This document shows positions 18,070 to 27,429 of a stretch of 64,000 nucleotides of DNA, in pieces; within the stretch, counting starts at the first letter, position 1; each line of letters begins with the position of its first letter. The notes under the pieces are model-generated. The model did not search any database and was not told the origin of the DNA. It worked only from the letters and a program-made list of their open reading frames with translations. This DNA comes from Eubacteriaceae bacterium UBA6119 (GTDB lineage Bacteria > Bacillota > Clostridia > Eubacteriales > UBA1433), in NCBI GenBank assembly GCA_002423395.1, contig DIVZ01000005.1, positions 713,811 to 777,810 on the forward strand, written 5' to 3'. The translations under genes were made by a program, and so were the position numbers.

Positions 18070-18795
18070 ATGAATATTATAATTGCGCAGGATTACAATG
18101 AATTGAGCGAAATAGCGGCAGGCATAGTATCAGCCCAAATAATGATTAAATCTGACAGCGTTTTGGGACTGGCGACAGGAGATACTCCGTTGGGAATGTA
18201 TAAAGAACTTATAAAAATGTACGAAACCAAAAAAATAGATTTTTTTGATGTTACTGTATTCAATCTGGACGAATACTGCAATTTAAGCAGAAAAAACCCC
18301 AACAGCTATTATTATTACATGAAAAATAATTTTTTTAATTATATAAACATAAAACCGGAAAACTCCTATATACCGAACGGCATGGCAGAGGATATTGAAA
18401 AAGAATGCATAAGGTATGAAGAAAAGATAAAATATAAAGGCGGAATTGATTTGCAAGTGCTCGGAATAGGCTCAAACGGTCATATCGGATTCAACGAACC
18501 CGACATTAATTTTGAAGCTCAAACTCATTTGGTGAATTTGGACCAAGAGACTATTGACGCCAATTCCAGATTTTTCGCCTCAAGAGAAGAAGTGCCCACT
18601 AAGGCTATAAGCATGGGGATTAAAACAATTATGCAGTCTAAAATGATTTTGCTGCTTGCGAGCGGGGAGAATAAAGCTCAGGCAATATATAAAACGATTA
18701 AAGGTAAAATTTCTCCCGAAGTGCCGGCGTCTATTATTCAGCTTCATCCCAACGCCATAATAGTGGCTGATAGGGATGCGTCAAAGCTTTTATAA
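18070..18795 (+). CDS. nagB: Glucosamine-6-phosphate deaminase
   Basis: 241 aa, the short form typical of Firmicutes. It converts glucosamine-6-phosphate to fructose-6-phosphate and ammonia, the step after NagA. The motifs GLATGDTPLGMY, FNLDEYCN (catalytic Asp) and GIGSNGHIGFNEP (catalytic His loop) are all intact. It starts 17 nt after nagA behind a GGAGG site, so the two are clearly co-transcribed. Confidence 0.95.
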   Translation: MNIIIAQDYNELSEIAAGIVSAQIMIKSDSVLGLATGDTPLGMYKELIKMYETKKIDFFDVTVFNLDEYCNLSRKNPNSYYYYMKNNFFNYINIKPENSYIPNGMAEDIEKECIRYEEKIKYKGGIDLQVLGIGSNGHIGFNEPDINFEAQTHLVNLDQETIDANSRFFASREEVPTKAISMGIKTIMQSKMILLLASGENKAQAIYKTIKGKISPEVPASIIQLHPNAIIVADRDASKLL

Positions 18796-18836
18796 GTCAA
18801 ATCGCTGAAATCTAAATGAAAGGATTATAAAAATAT

Positions 18837-19754
18837 ATGGATTATATTATAGGAGTGGACGGCGGAGCCACTAAAACAGAGGCAGTTGCTTACGACCTTT
18901 GTGATAATGAGCTTGCCAGGGCTTACGCAGGTTTTGGAAACTTGTTTTTGGATTTTGACAAAGCCGCGCAAAACGTAGTAAATGCGATAAAACAGTGCAT
19001 AGACAGTATAAAACTTTCCGAAAGTGAAAAAAGCTGCGTTTACATATATTTGGGGCTGGCAGGAATTGATATTGGAAACAATAAAGAAGAAATACAAAAT
19101 CTGGTAAAAGAAGAGTTTGCTTGTGATGCGCTGGGATACCACGATTCATATCTTGCGCATGTCGCGATACATAAGGGAAGTGACGGCATAATAGCAATAT
19201 CGGGAACGGGATCTGTGGGTTACGGCATATTTAAAGGAAGATGCGCAAAAACAGGCGGATGGGGTCATATTATCGGAGACGAGGGAAGCGGTTATGATAT
19301 CGCTGTATCGGCTTTTAAGCGAATTGCATATGAGGCTGACTGTCAATTAGCTCCAAGCGAACTTACAAAAAATATAATCAGCAAAATGAATATAAAAGAT
19401 GTTAACGAGATAGTAAAACAAACATATACTTACTCAAAGGCAGAAATTGCCTCATTTGCGCCTATAGTGGCGCGCCTTGCAAATCAATCGGATATTAACT
19501 CAATAAACATATTAAAAACGGCGGGACAACACCTTGCGGCAATGACGGCAAGACTTTATAACAAGCTTAAAATTGATGAACATATAAACATAGGAATAAG
19601 CGGAAGCATTCTATTAAAGACGGATATAGTAAAAGAAGAATTTATAAAATGCCTTAAAAATGATTTGAAGAATATTTCAATTATACATGAAAATATATCG
19701 GCTGCAAAAGGAGCCTGTTATTTGCACAGGAAAATAACAAAAATTAAGAATTAA
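18837..19754 (+). CDS. BadF/BadG-type ATPase, probable N-acetylglucosamine kinase
   Basis: 305-aa sugar-kinase/Hsp70-fold protein of the BadF/BadG/BcrA family, which includes N-acetylglucosamine kinases. Phosphate-binding motifs are GVDGGATKTEAV (5-16), ISGTGSVGYG and the GWGHIIGDEGSGYDI block. Its place between nagB and a hexosaminidase, with no PTS component nearby, points to phosphorylation of free GlcNAc, muramic-acid-type sugars or glucosamine after non-PTS uptake or cytoplasmic release. The activator-of-dehydratase branch of the family is less likely because the cluster cysteines are missing. Gap to nagB is 41 nt. Confidence 0.82.
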   Translation: MDYIIGVDGGATKTEAVAYDLCDNELARAYAGFGNLFLDFDKAAQNVVNAIKQCIDSIKLSESEKSCVYIYLGLAGIDIGNNKEEIQNLVKEEFACDALGYHDSYLAHVAIHKGSDGIIAISGTGSVGYGIFKGRCAKTGGWGHIIGDEGSGYDIAVSAFKRIAYEADCQLAPSELTKNIISKMNIKDVNEIVKQTYTYSKAEIASFAPIVARLANQSDINSINILKTAGQHLAAMTARLYNKLKIDEHINIGISGSILLKTDIVKEEFIKCLKNDLKNISIIHENISAAKGACYLHRKITKIKN

Positions 19755-19773
19755 ACAGAAAAGAGGGAAAAGC

Positions 19774-21705
19774 ATGGATTTGATACCACTTCCCCGCAAG
19801 ATTATAACGCATGGCGGAACTTTTTCGATTGTTCATGATACAGCGATTATCTTGGATATTTTACAGGATGATATTGATTTTCAAACCGCAAAACTTTTGC
19901 AGAGTGAAATACAAAAAGCTCTTGCGCTTAAACTGATTATAAAAAAAGGCGTAAGAATCGGAAAAAGCTGCAATGAAAACTGCATTTGGTTTGAATATGA
20001 AAAAACTCACAGTAATAACGAATCATATAGAATGGTCATAAATAAAGAGAAAATTTCTATTCACGCGTCGTCAAACAGAGGATTTTTATACGCATCGGCT
20101 ACATTAGTCCAGATATGCAAATTAAAAAACGGAGAAATTCCGTGCGGCGAAATTTTTGATACGCCGTCATATGCGGACAGAGGCTATATGCTTGATGTAA
20201 GCCGAGGCAGAGTTCCTACAATGAAAAGCTTGAAGTCAATGATAGACAAACTCGCTTTATATAAGATAAATCAACTTCAGCTATATATGGAAAACTGTCT
20301 GAGGCTTGACGGATTTGAGGAAGTGTGGTCTTATTCCAATCCGTTCCTTCCCGAGGAAATTATGGAGCTTGACTATTACTGCTATATGAGAGGCATTGAG
20401 CTTGTGCCGTGCGTTGCAACATTCGGACATTTGTATGACTTGCTCGGAAGCGTAAGTTTTTCAAAATTCAGGGAAACCGACGCGGATTACGGAGATGTGT
20501 TTACGTGGAACAACAGATTGCGTTGTTATACGATAAATGTATCGGATCCCGAAAGTTATAAGTTTATTACGGGAATATTAGACCAGGTCACGCCTTTGTT
20601 TCGAAGCAACAAAATTAACATTTCATGCGACGAAACATTTGAGCTCGGCAAAGGTAAAAGCGCGACTTTGGCAGGAACAATGACTTACGGTGAGCTTTAT
20701 ATTATGTATGTAAACAAACTTGTGCAGTACCTTCAGAGCAAAGGCAAAGAAGTTATGATATGGGCCGATATTTTAAGACAACACCCCGACGCTATAGATA
20801 AACTCAATAAAGACGTTACATGTCTTAATTGGTATTACAATTACGGAGTTAATGAGGAAATATTTGAAATATTTTCATCGAACAACATAAATCAATATGT
20901 ATGTCCGAGCGTTTCGGGATACAGCCGTCTTGTTAATGATTACGATTTGAGTTTTTCAAACATAAAAGAGATGGCGGAGAAGGGCAAAAAATATCGCGCT
21001 GTAGGGTTTTTAAACACTGACTGGGGCGATTGCGGTCATATAAACATGCCTGCTTTAAACATTCCGTGCTTGATTTACGGTGCGGCAAAATCGTGGAACG
21101 TACATGATATGCGCGAATTCAAGACAATAGATCAGGTTATTTCGCTTGTGGAATACGGCGATGATACAAAGAATATAACCTCTGTTTTGCGCCGGCTTTC
21201 TAAAAATGATATAATTACGTTTAACGATATGGTATATTTTCGCGATTATAAAATTTTTAAAATGCAATATGAAGACAAAGGGGAGTATATGCATGAAAAA
21301 GTCAAAAGAAAAATCATGCAGGCATCAGAGGCAAAACTAAAGAACGCAGTTAAAAACTGTGAAAAAATAATTCAGAGTCTTAAAAAGAATTACAGCAAAT
21401 CTGCAACAGGCGCTGAGCATGAAATAATGGAGTTTTATCTTGCCGCGCGCGGCGTAAGCCTGATGCAGCAGCTGGCGTTAGTTCTAAAAAAATGGGAATA
21501 CGGACAGGATATAACAGTGCTTGACACACCGAATGAAATGGCGGCAAAACTGGAAAACTGGCTTGTGGATTACTCCGACGACTGGAGAATGGTAAGCCGT
21601 GAGAGCGAGCTGTTTAGGATAAAAGAGTTTTTCTGGCAGATATGCTATATAGTGAGAAAATACGATATTGTAACGGAATGTGAATTAAAGCAGACTGATA
21701 TTTGA
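19774..21705 (+). CDS. GH20-type beta-N-acetylhexosaminidase, cytoplasmic
   Basis: 643-aa glycoside hydrolase of family 20 type, predicted to release terminal GlcNAc or GalNAc. A GH20 N-terminal domain (about 1-130) precedes the barrel, which begins at YADRGYMLDVSRGRVPT. The catalytic Asp-Glu pair is Asp286-Glu287 (ISCDETFELG). A late Trp-rich segment (LNTDWGDCGH) fits the active-site wall. There is no signal peptide or membrane anchor, so it should act inside the cell on imported disaccharides or wall fragments, feeding the kinase and NagAB. The C-terminal 150 residues are helical and not recognised. The operon ends at a hairpin at 21730. Confidence 0.82.
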   Translation: MDLIPLPRKIITHGGTFSIVHDTAIILDILQDDIDFQTAKLLQSEIQKALALKLIIKKGVRIGKSCNENCIWFEYEKTHSNNESYRMVINKEKISIHASSNRGFLYASATLVQICKLKNGEIPCGEIFDTPSYADRGYMLDVSRGRVPTMKSLKSMIDKLALYKINQLQLYMENCLRLDGFEEVWSYSNPFLPEEIMELDYYCYMRGIELVPCVATFGHLYDLLGSVSFSKFRETDADYGDVFTWNNRLRCYTINVSDPESYKFITGILDQVTPLFRSNKINISCDETFELGKGKSATLAGTMTYGELYIMYVNKLVQYLQSKGKEVMIWADILRQHPDAIDKLNKDVTCLNWYYNYGVNEEIFEIFSSNNINQYVCPSVSGYSRLVNDYDLSFSNIKEMAEKGKKYRAVGFLNTDWGDCGHINMPALNIPCLIYGAAKSWNVHDMREFKTIDQVISLVEYGDDTKNITSVLRRLSKNDIITFNDMVYFRDYKIFKMQYEDKGEYMHEKVKRKIMQASEAKLKNAVKNCEKIIQSLKKNYSKSATGAEHEIMEFYLAARGVSLMQQLALVLKKWEYGQDITVLDTPNEMAAKLENWLVDYSDDWRMVSRESELFRIKEFFWQICYIVRKYDIVTECELKQTDI

Positions 21706-21729
21706 ATTAATCGGATTAAATTTTTTATT

Positions 21730-21755
21730 AACCGCGTTAACGCGGTTTCTTTTAT
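21730..21755 (+). terminator. Intrinsic terminator of the nag operon
   Basis: AACCGCG-TTAA-CGCGGTT hairpin followed by TTCTTTTATTTT. Confidence 0.82.
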
Positions 21756-21842
21756 TTTATTACATTTAATGACCGCTTATTCTGATATAATATTATTAAA
21801 TGGAAAATTAAGTATATTAGTATAAAAATAGGAGGATATGCA

Positions 21843-23048
21843 ATGAAAATAACGAGCGTGGAAGTGTTTGTTTTGGGAAAAGCGTCAAAGGATTTGGCAC
21901 TCTCAAGCCAATGGCGCCCGATAGGCTGCCGAATACATACGGATGAAGGCATTTACGGTGACGGCGAAGCAGCAATGGCTTTCGGATCGGGAGCTCCTGC
22001 CGCATTTGGCATGATATGCGACCTTGCTAAAATCATCATGGGACAAGACCCGCTGCGCATTGATTATTTATGGGATATGATGTATCGAACGTCTTTCTGG
22101 GGGCAAAACGGAGGACCTGTCGTTTTTGCGGGCATTGCGGCTTTAGATATTGCTTTGTGGGATATTAAGGGTAAATATTTTAATTGTCCCATATATCAGC
22201 TACTTGGAGGGAAACACCGTGACAAGCTGAGGTGCTACGCGAGTCAGCTTCAGCTCGGGTGGCCTGATTTGGGAGCGGAAAAATATGAGCTTGCGCATAA
22301 GACCGAAGAATACGCGCAAAGCGCGATAAAAGCCGTAGAAGACGGATATGACGCTATAAAGATTGATTTCATGCAGAATGATACCGAAAAAGGTGCGTTT
22401 CATTTTCAGAAAAAAGTAGGTATTCTGAGCAAGGAAATGCTTAATATAGCAGAAGAAAGAATGGCGGCAGTGAGAGACGCGGTAGGAACAAAGGTTGATA
22501 TTATTGTTGAAAATCACTCATTCACATGCGCGAACGGCGCAATTCAGATAGCAAAAATAGCCGAGAAATACGATGTTATGTGCATAGAGGAACCTAATAC
22601 TCCGTCGCCGCAGACTTCAAGATATCTTAAACAAAACATTAACATAACTATAGCAAACGGTGAGCGAATATATACAAGGTGGCAGTACGCGCCTTACTTT
22701 GCAGACCAGACAATACAGTTAATTCAGCCCGATATCGGAAACTGCGGCGGAATTACCGAAGTGCGTAAAATTGCAGATATGGCTCATACGTACGATGTGC
22801 TGGTTCAAGCTCACGCGTTTGCAAGCCCGCTATCATCGGATGTTGCCGCCCAGTTTGAGGTTGCCATTCCCAATTTCTGCATTCATGAACACGCGGTTTG
22901 CTATCGCATGGCATTTAATATGGGACTTACAAAATATAACCGCCAGCCCGTAGACGGATTAATAGAGCCTTCGGAGCTGCCGGGTATAGGCAACGAGTTT
23001 TTGCAGGAAGCAATAAGCAAGGCACAGACGTACTGCGTTGTTAAATAG
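21843..23048 (+). CDS. Enolase-superfamily enzyme (mandelate racemase/muconate lactonizing type)
   Basis: 401-aa protein with the capping domain (1-125) and barrel of the enolase superfamily, in the MR or mannonate-dehydratase-like group. These enzymes abstract the proton next to a carboxylate, usually on acid sugars. Candidate Mg ligands are Glu223 (IVENHS), Glu249/250 (CIEEP) and Glu274 (NGERI). Candidate acid-base residues are Lys173 (AIKID) and His324 (VQAHAFAS). ATG follows AGGAGG at 21831. It is separated from the nag operon by a terminator. It may dehydrate a sugar acid; the exact substrate is unknown. Confidence 0.82.
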   Translation: MKITSVEVFVLGKASKDLALSSQWRPIGCRIHTDEGIYGDGEAAMAFGSGAPAAFGMICDLAKIIMGQDPLRIDYLWDMMYRTSFWGQNGGPVVFAGIAALDIALWDIKGKYFNCPIYQLLGGKHRDKLRCYASQLQLGWPDLGAEKYELAHKTEEYAQSAIKAVEDGYDAIKIDFMQNDTEKGAFHFQKKVGILSKEMLNIAEERMAAVRDAVGTKVDIIVENHSFTCANGAIQIAKIAEKYDVMCIEEPNTPSPQTSRYLKQNINITIANGERIYTRWQYAPYFADQTIQLIQPDIGNCGGITEVRKIADMAHTYDVLVQAHAFASPLSSDVAAQFEVAIPNFCIHEHAVCYRMAFNMGLTKYNRQPVDGLIEPSELPGIGNEFLQEAISKAQTYCVVK

Positions 23049-23191
23049 TTTTTAAATATTAGAAAGAAGTTAAAAACATTTTCACTTGGAGCAAAATACA
23101 GGATTAGTATATAAAATAATAAAACTGAACCAAAGAATATTTAATTAGAAAATGAGGTCAGTAAATAAAAACAGAAAGCGGAAAACTGCTT

Positions 23192-23485
23192 ATGGAAAAT
23201 ATAGATACATATAATGAGGAAGAAAAAAATAAAAACTCTGAGGCTGAATTTTTAGAAAATATGAAACAGCTTGAAGAGCAATTGCGCCTTGAAGGGATAA
23301 AATTAAGAATAAAAGAAGAGATAAGAGTATTAGAAGACCGAAAAAGAAGTGTGCAAATACAATACTCAAAGCTAAGCAATTCCGCTGTTAAAGAAAAAAA
23401 GGAATTAGATGAATTTATTGTTAAATTTGATTTAGAAATTAATGAATTAAACAAGCAATACCAACTGTATAATAAAAATAAATAA
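23192..23485 (+). CDS. Small coiled-coil protein
   Basis: 97 aa, almost wholly predicted coiled coil and highly charged (for example LEEQLRLEGIKLRIKEEIR). No signal peptide or membrane segment. The start has only a weak ribosome site, so translation is less certain than for neighbours, but the frame has coding-like bias and a terminator follows at 23641. No family recognised. Confidence 0.5.
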   Translation: MENIDTYNEEEKNKNSEAEFLENMKQLEEQLRLEGIKLRIKEEIRVLEDRKRSVQIQYSKLSNSAVKEKKELDEFIVKFDLEINELNKQYQLYNKNK

Positions 23486-23640
23486 CTGTCAAATGGCGAG
23501 TAATTTGCGGCTTAATAAAAAAAAATTGTAATTATTATAAATTTGTGATATGATTGTTCTAATAAATTTCTTTTAATTTCTTAAATTTAGAATTAATATT
23601 TAGAATACAATTAAAATTTTGTAAGCTTATAGTTCTGATT

Positions 23641-23674
23641 CCGGAAGATAGTTTAAAAGTCATCCGGTTTTTTT
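23641..23674 (+). terminator. Intrinsic terminator
   Basis: CCGGA...TCCGG stem with a loop of roughly 17 nt, followed by seven Ts, about 155 nt after the coiled-coil gene and just before the helicase gene. Confidence 0.65.
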
Positions 23675-23733
23675 AATTGATTAAAAAAGTATGTCTTAAA
23701 TATTATAAGATATATATTTATAGAAGGAGAAAA

Positions 23734-24963
23734 ATGACATTTGATAAATTAAATTTGACAACGCCTATTATGAAGGCAATAAAATCTGAAGGATACGAAG
23801 TACCTACAGACATACAATATAAAGCTATTCCTTACTTACTGCAAGGAAAAGACTTGGTAGGCTGCGCGCAAACCGGAACAGGAAAAACAGCGGCATTCGC
23901 TATTCCTATCTTGCAAATACTTGCAGGTAAGAAAGGCAATGCTACAGGCTCAAAATCGATTAAAGCTTTAATATTGACGCCGACCAGAGAATTAGCTATA
24001 CAAATAAGCCAGAAGTTCACTGATTACGCAAAATATATTAATATTAAAAACTGCGTTATTTACGGCGGAGTATCGCAAAGACCGCAAGTGCAGGCGTTAA
24101 GAGAAGGGGCTGAAGTTTTAATAGCGACTCCGGGCAGACTTCTTGACCTTATAAATCAACGTTTTGTTAAACTTAATAATATACAATTTTTTATACTGGA
24201 TGAAGCCGATACAATGCTTGATATGGGATTTATTAACGATGTGAAAAAAATTATAGCGTTTTTACCTAAAACAAGACAGACAGCGCTGTTTTCAGCGACC
24301 ATGCCTGCTCAGATATCAAAGCTATCGGATTCTATTTTAACAGACCCAGTAAAAGTCGCGGTTAATGTGATTTCGTCTACCGTTGATACTATTGAGCAAT
24401 CTGTATATTTTGTAGGTGATAGGGATAAGAAGTCTCTGCTTATTAGTCTGTTAAAAAACAAGTCAATAACATCCGCTTTGATTTTTTCCAGAACAAAACA
24501 CGGGGCTGACAGGATTGTTGCTGATCTTTTAAAATCAGGGGTAAATTCTCAGGCTATTCACGGAAACAAATCGCAAGGCGCAAGACAGATAGCTTTAAAC
24601 AATTTTAAAAACAAAAAAATAAGAATTTTAGTCGCAACGGATATTGCCGCAAGAGGCATTGATGTTGAGGAATTATCACACGTAATTAATTATGATTTGC
24701 CTAACGTGCCAGAGACTTATGTTCACAGAATAGGGCGTACCGGCAGAGCCGGACTTGGCGGGGTTGCGCTTTCGTTTTGCGATATAGAAGAAAAGCCGTA
24801 TCTTAAAGATATAGAAAAGCTTATAGCTAAGCCCATACATGTAGTAAATGACCATCCGTATCCTCAAGTTATAAGAGAGCAGACGGAGCGAAAATTTACG
24901 GTAAACAATTCAGGTAAAAAAGTCTATGCAGGCAGTTATGGCGGCAGAAACCACAGAATTTAG
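23734..24963 (+). CDS. DEAD-box ATP-dependent RNA helicase (RhlE/CshA type)
   Basis: 409 aa. It unwinds RNA duplexes; cold-shock, ribosome assembly or mRNA turnover roles are usual for the family. Motifs in order are the Q motif (PTDIQYKAIP), AQTGTGKT (motif I), PTRELAIQ, DEAD in ILDEADTML, SAT in FSATMP, and HRIGRTGRAG (motif VI). The C-terminal tail is short (about 45 residues, basic, Gly-rich end), without an RNA-recognition domain. I chose ATG 23734 (MTFDKLNL) because it has an AGAAGGAG site 6-7 nt away. A longer reading from 23677 has none. Confidence 0.92.
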   Translation: MTFDKLNLTTPIMKAIKSEGYEVPTDIQYKAIPYLLQGKDLVGCAQTGTGKTAAFAIPILQILAGKKGNATGSKSIKALILTPTRELAIQISQKFTDYAKYINIKNCVIYGGVSQRPQVQALREGAEVLIATPGRLLDLINQRFVKLNNIQFFILDEADTMLDMGFINDVKKIIAFLPKTRQTALFSATMPAQISKLSDSILTDPVKVAVNVISSTVDTIEQSVYFVGDRDKKSLLISLLKNKSITSALIFSRTKHGADRIVADLLKSGVNSQAIHGNKSQGARQIALNNFKNKKIRILVATDIAARGIDVEELSHVINYDLPNVPETYVHRIGRTGRAGLGGVALSFCDIEEKPYLKDIEKLIAKPIHVVNDHPYPQVIREQTERKFTVNNSGKKVYAGSYGGRNHRI

Positions 24964-24989
24964 ATAAAAAATAATTCATATCAAACAAT

Positions 24990-25018
24990 AATAAAGCCGA
25001 TTATATACGGCTTTATTA
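24990..25018 (+). terminator. Intrinsic terminator
   Basis: AATAAAGCCG / CGGCTTTATT hairpin with an 8-nt loop, 27 nt after the helicase stop. Confidence 0.8.
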
Positions 25019-25232
25019 TTTTGCAAATTACTGTTATGACTAAAGAAAAAAAATTTATAGAGTTTATGAAAAAATAACTTAGTTAATTCTTTTTGGGGTT
25101 TATGAGATTTAGATTATAACGAAATCAGATATATAAAATACATAAAATGTCTGATATAATAAAACGATATAATGTAAGATAATACAAATAAATAATTCAA
25201 TTAAAATCAATATAAAAAGGAGATAAATTGCT

Positions 25233-25505
25233 ATGTCTGAAAAAAAAGTATTTACATCGGCTCAAGCTAAAGAATACGGGGAAAAACTTGGAATAGACTG
25301 GTCGAAGTTTGACGTTGAGCAGTTCAGAATGGGTATGGATGTTGAACTTGAACATGGAACACGCGATTTACACACCAACGTTACAAATGACGATATTTTA
25401 GTAACGGCGAAAATAGCTCTTGCTCATTTAAACGAGTTTCCCGATTACTATACAAGGCTTAAGAAAATGGAAGATGAAGCGGAGGCGTATTGGGAAGGGA
25501 AGTAA
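25233..25505 (+). CDS. DUF5661 family protein
   Basis: 90-aa soluble protein with the conserved FDVEQFRMGMDVELEHG, DLHTNVTNDD and KIALAHLNEFPDYYTRL segments I associate with DUF5661. The function is unknown. His and Glu/Asp residues recur in these blocks, so metal binding is possible but not shown. Monocistronic, with an AAGGAG site and its own terminator at 25511. Confidence 0.82.
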   Translation: MSEKKVFTSAQAKEYGEKLGIDWSKFDVEQFRMGMDVELEHGTRDLHTNVTNDDILVTAKIALAHLNEFPDYYTRLKKMEDEAEAYWEGK

Positions 25506-25510
25506 AGTCA

Positions 25511-25545
25511 AATAAGCAGGCCGTAAGGCTTGCTTATTTTTATAT
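25511..25545. terminator. Bidirectional terminator
   Basis: 12-bp stem AATAAGCAGGCC / GGCTTGCTTATT with a GTAA loop, shared by two converging genes. Confidence 0.85.
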
Positions 25546-25557
25546 AAAATATACTAA

Positions 25558-26853
25558 TTAAACATAAGGATGAGGGCAGTCGCTGCACGGCAGCAGGTCT
25601 TTTGCCGAAATTACTTTAAATTTATTAATATCGTTAAGTATAACAGGTTTTTCATCCCCTTTTTGCAAGCATATATTTTCAAGAACGCTTATATCTTCGC
25701 CTCTGTCTTGTGCGATTATTTTTAAATGATTTTTCGCGAGAATCCAACCTTTTTTGCTCATAATGTAGACAGGAATTTTAACTCCCACTTGAGCTATGGA
25801 ATTTGGAGCGATATGACTAAGCACAGACTTTGACGCGCAAGACCAAACAAGATCGGCATTTTCAGCCATAATTTCGGCTGTTTTATCGTCAATTGATGTT
25901 GAGCAAACGCCGAATTTATAAATTACAATGCCGTCTTTTTCAAGGTTGCTGATATCTTCAAGCAGGATATTGTCTTGCCATGCTGTCGACACGGCTATTT
26001 TCTTATATCCGATGGATATTGCTGCCTTTACCCCTTCAAGCTGGTCGATACACGCAGTATGCGGATAGAGAGGGATAATGTTCGCATCATATGCGGTTTT
26101 TAAAATCTGCTTTGACGGACTGGTTACAAAAAGACCCGTCATGCGTTTAACAGCGCCTTGCGTGTTTGAGAAATCTGTCGTAATTATTGTGCCTAAATTG
26201 TTGGAGACAATAACAGCGGCATCTATTAGACCGTTTCTAAACGCCGAACTCATAGTTTCGGAAGCACCGAAAAGCACATTGGCTTCGCAAGAGTTAAGCG
26301 GACGCGAAGTATCAAAATATCCGCCTTTTATTACAACATCATCTACAAGGGCGCGCATTAAATAGGGCTGAGATTTTACGTTTCCTTCATCCATTGATTT
26401 TAGAATATTAGCTGCAACATCTCCGCCTACCTCAATAAGCATCTGTCTTGTAAGAGGGCAATATCTTATAGGTATTTCCGTAGCATGTACGGCTTTTAAT
26501 TCACCGTCTATGCGTTTTAGATATATAAAACATCCGAACATTCTGGTAACGTGGACCTCATGTTTTTCGTAGAATTCAGCCAGTGCATCAAGAAAAGCGG
26601 AAACAAATCTATTTATAATTTCATCATCCGTGCATTCAAGAGTTAAAACAATCTCATTATCAATTAATTTTTCGGTTATATTTATTTGAGCGGAATTTTG
26701 CATAGCTTTTGATAAAATGCCGTCAAGCGCCGCGAAATTTAAAGGTTCATTATCTTTAAAGTCTGAAAAATATTTTTCGAAGTTTATATTTCGCTTGCGT
26801 AAATGGGCGATAGTTTTATTATTTAATTTTTCTAGTCTGCATTCTCTTGTCAT
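25558..26853 (-). CDS. DUF2099 family protein (methanogenesis marker 8-like)
   Basis: 431-aa soluble protein. Its central blocks (LFGASETMSSAFRNGLIDAAVIVSNNLGT, VKRMTGLFVTSPS, ACIDQLEGVKAAISIGYKKIAV) fit DUF2099, best known as methanogenesis marker protein 8 in archaea and also present in some anaerobic bacteria. Biochemical function is unknown. The C terminus ends in CSDCPHPYV, with a CxxC pair that could bind metal. It is a lone gene, so context does not help. I am fairly sure of the family and have no view on the reaction. Confidence 0.65.
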   Translation of the reverse strand: MTRECRLEKLNNKTIAHLRKRNINFEKYFSDFKDNEPLNFAALDGILSKAMQNSAQINITEKLIDNEIVLTLECTDDEIINRFVSAFLDALAEFYEKHEVHVTRMFGCFIYLKRIDGELKAVHATEIPIRYCPLTRQMLIEVGGDVAANILKSMDEGNVKSQPYLMRALVDDVVIKGGYFDTSRPLNSCEANVLFGASETMSSAFRNGLIDAAVIVSNNLGTIITTDFSNTQGAVKRMTGLFVTSPSKQILKTAYDANIIPLYPHTACIDQLEGVKAAISIGYKKIAVSTAWQDNILLEDISNLEKDGIVIYKFGVCSTSIDDKTAEIMAENADLVWSCASKSVLSHIAPNSIAQVGVKIPVYIMSKKGWILAKNHLKIIAQDRGEDISVLENICLQKGDEKPVILNDINKFKVISAKDLLPCSDCPHPYV

Positions 26854-27429
26854 TTTCGCCTCCGTAGAAATAAATTTTCGGATGTGAGTAATTATAACAT
26901 AAATGATTAATTATTTTTAGCATAAGGGAATACATGAGTCTATAAAAATGATAATGCGATTAAGTTATTTTTTACAAATATATAATTTAAATTTGCTATA
27001 ATTAAATAAAAAGAATTATTAAAATAATTTAATAGGAGGAATTTAATGTCTGAACAAAATATTTGCTTTTACATTAATGACAAAAAATGATAAATTTGAT
27101 AAAGCGGATTGCATATTTTCAACAGACGGCGATGTAATAGGAAGGATATTAAAAAAATCCAAAATTTATAAAAGAGACGAATATTATTCTTATGACATAG
27201 AAATATCGAAAGTTCAATTTGAAAAGTTAAAAAGTGTGAAATAAAACTTAATATTATAGAAGTTTATAAAATCTATAATTGTTCAATTAGTTACTATTAT
27301 GATAGATGAAGTAATGAAAATAGCTTAATAAAAGCTTAATACGTATCTGTATTTTTTATAACAGTATTGAATATAATAGAAAAAATCAATATAATTAGTT
27401 CATAAAAACATATAAAATCGGAGGAGCAA
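26854..27429. other. Interval holding a promoter and a broken small gene
   Basis: 576 bases. An extended -10 element TGCTATAAT (26994-27002) precedes a strong AGGAGG site and the probably frameshifted small gene at 27046-27244. The remaining ~185 bases before the DUF2974 gene are AT-rich with no clear hairpin. Confidence 0.5.
27046..27244 (+). pseudogene. Small gene, apparently frameshifted
   Basis: An ATG at 27046 follows a perfect AGGAGG site (27034-27039) but the frame ends after 14 codons. In the next frame a coding-like stretch runs to 27244 (about 55 codons from an internal ATG at 27077, reading MTKNDKFDKADC and ending KLKSVK). Removing one A from the AAAA tract at 27056-27059 would join both parts into a single 65-residue protein starting MSEQIFAFTLM. 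This fits a recent single-base insertion or an assembly error; programmed frameshifting is less likely. If translation starts at 27077 instead, it lacks a good ribosome site. No family recognised. Confidence 0.45.

Noticed and set aside
18837..19754. Activator of a 2-hydroxyacyl-CoA dehydratase
   Set aside because: The activator branch of the BadF family needs cluster cysteines that are absent, and the nag operon context fits a sugar kinase better.
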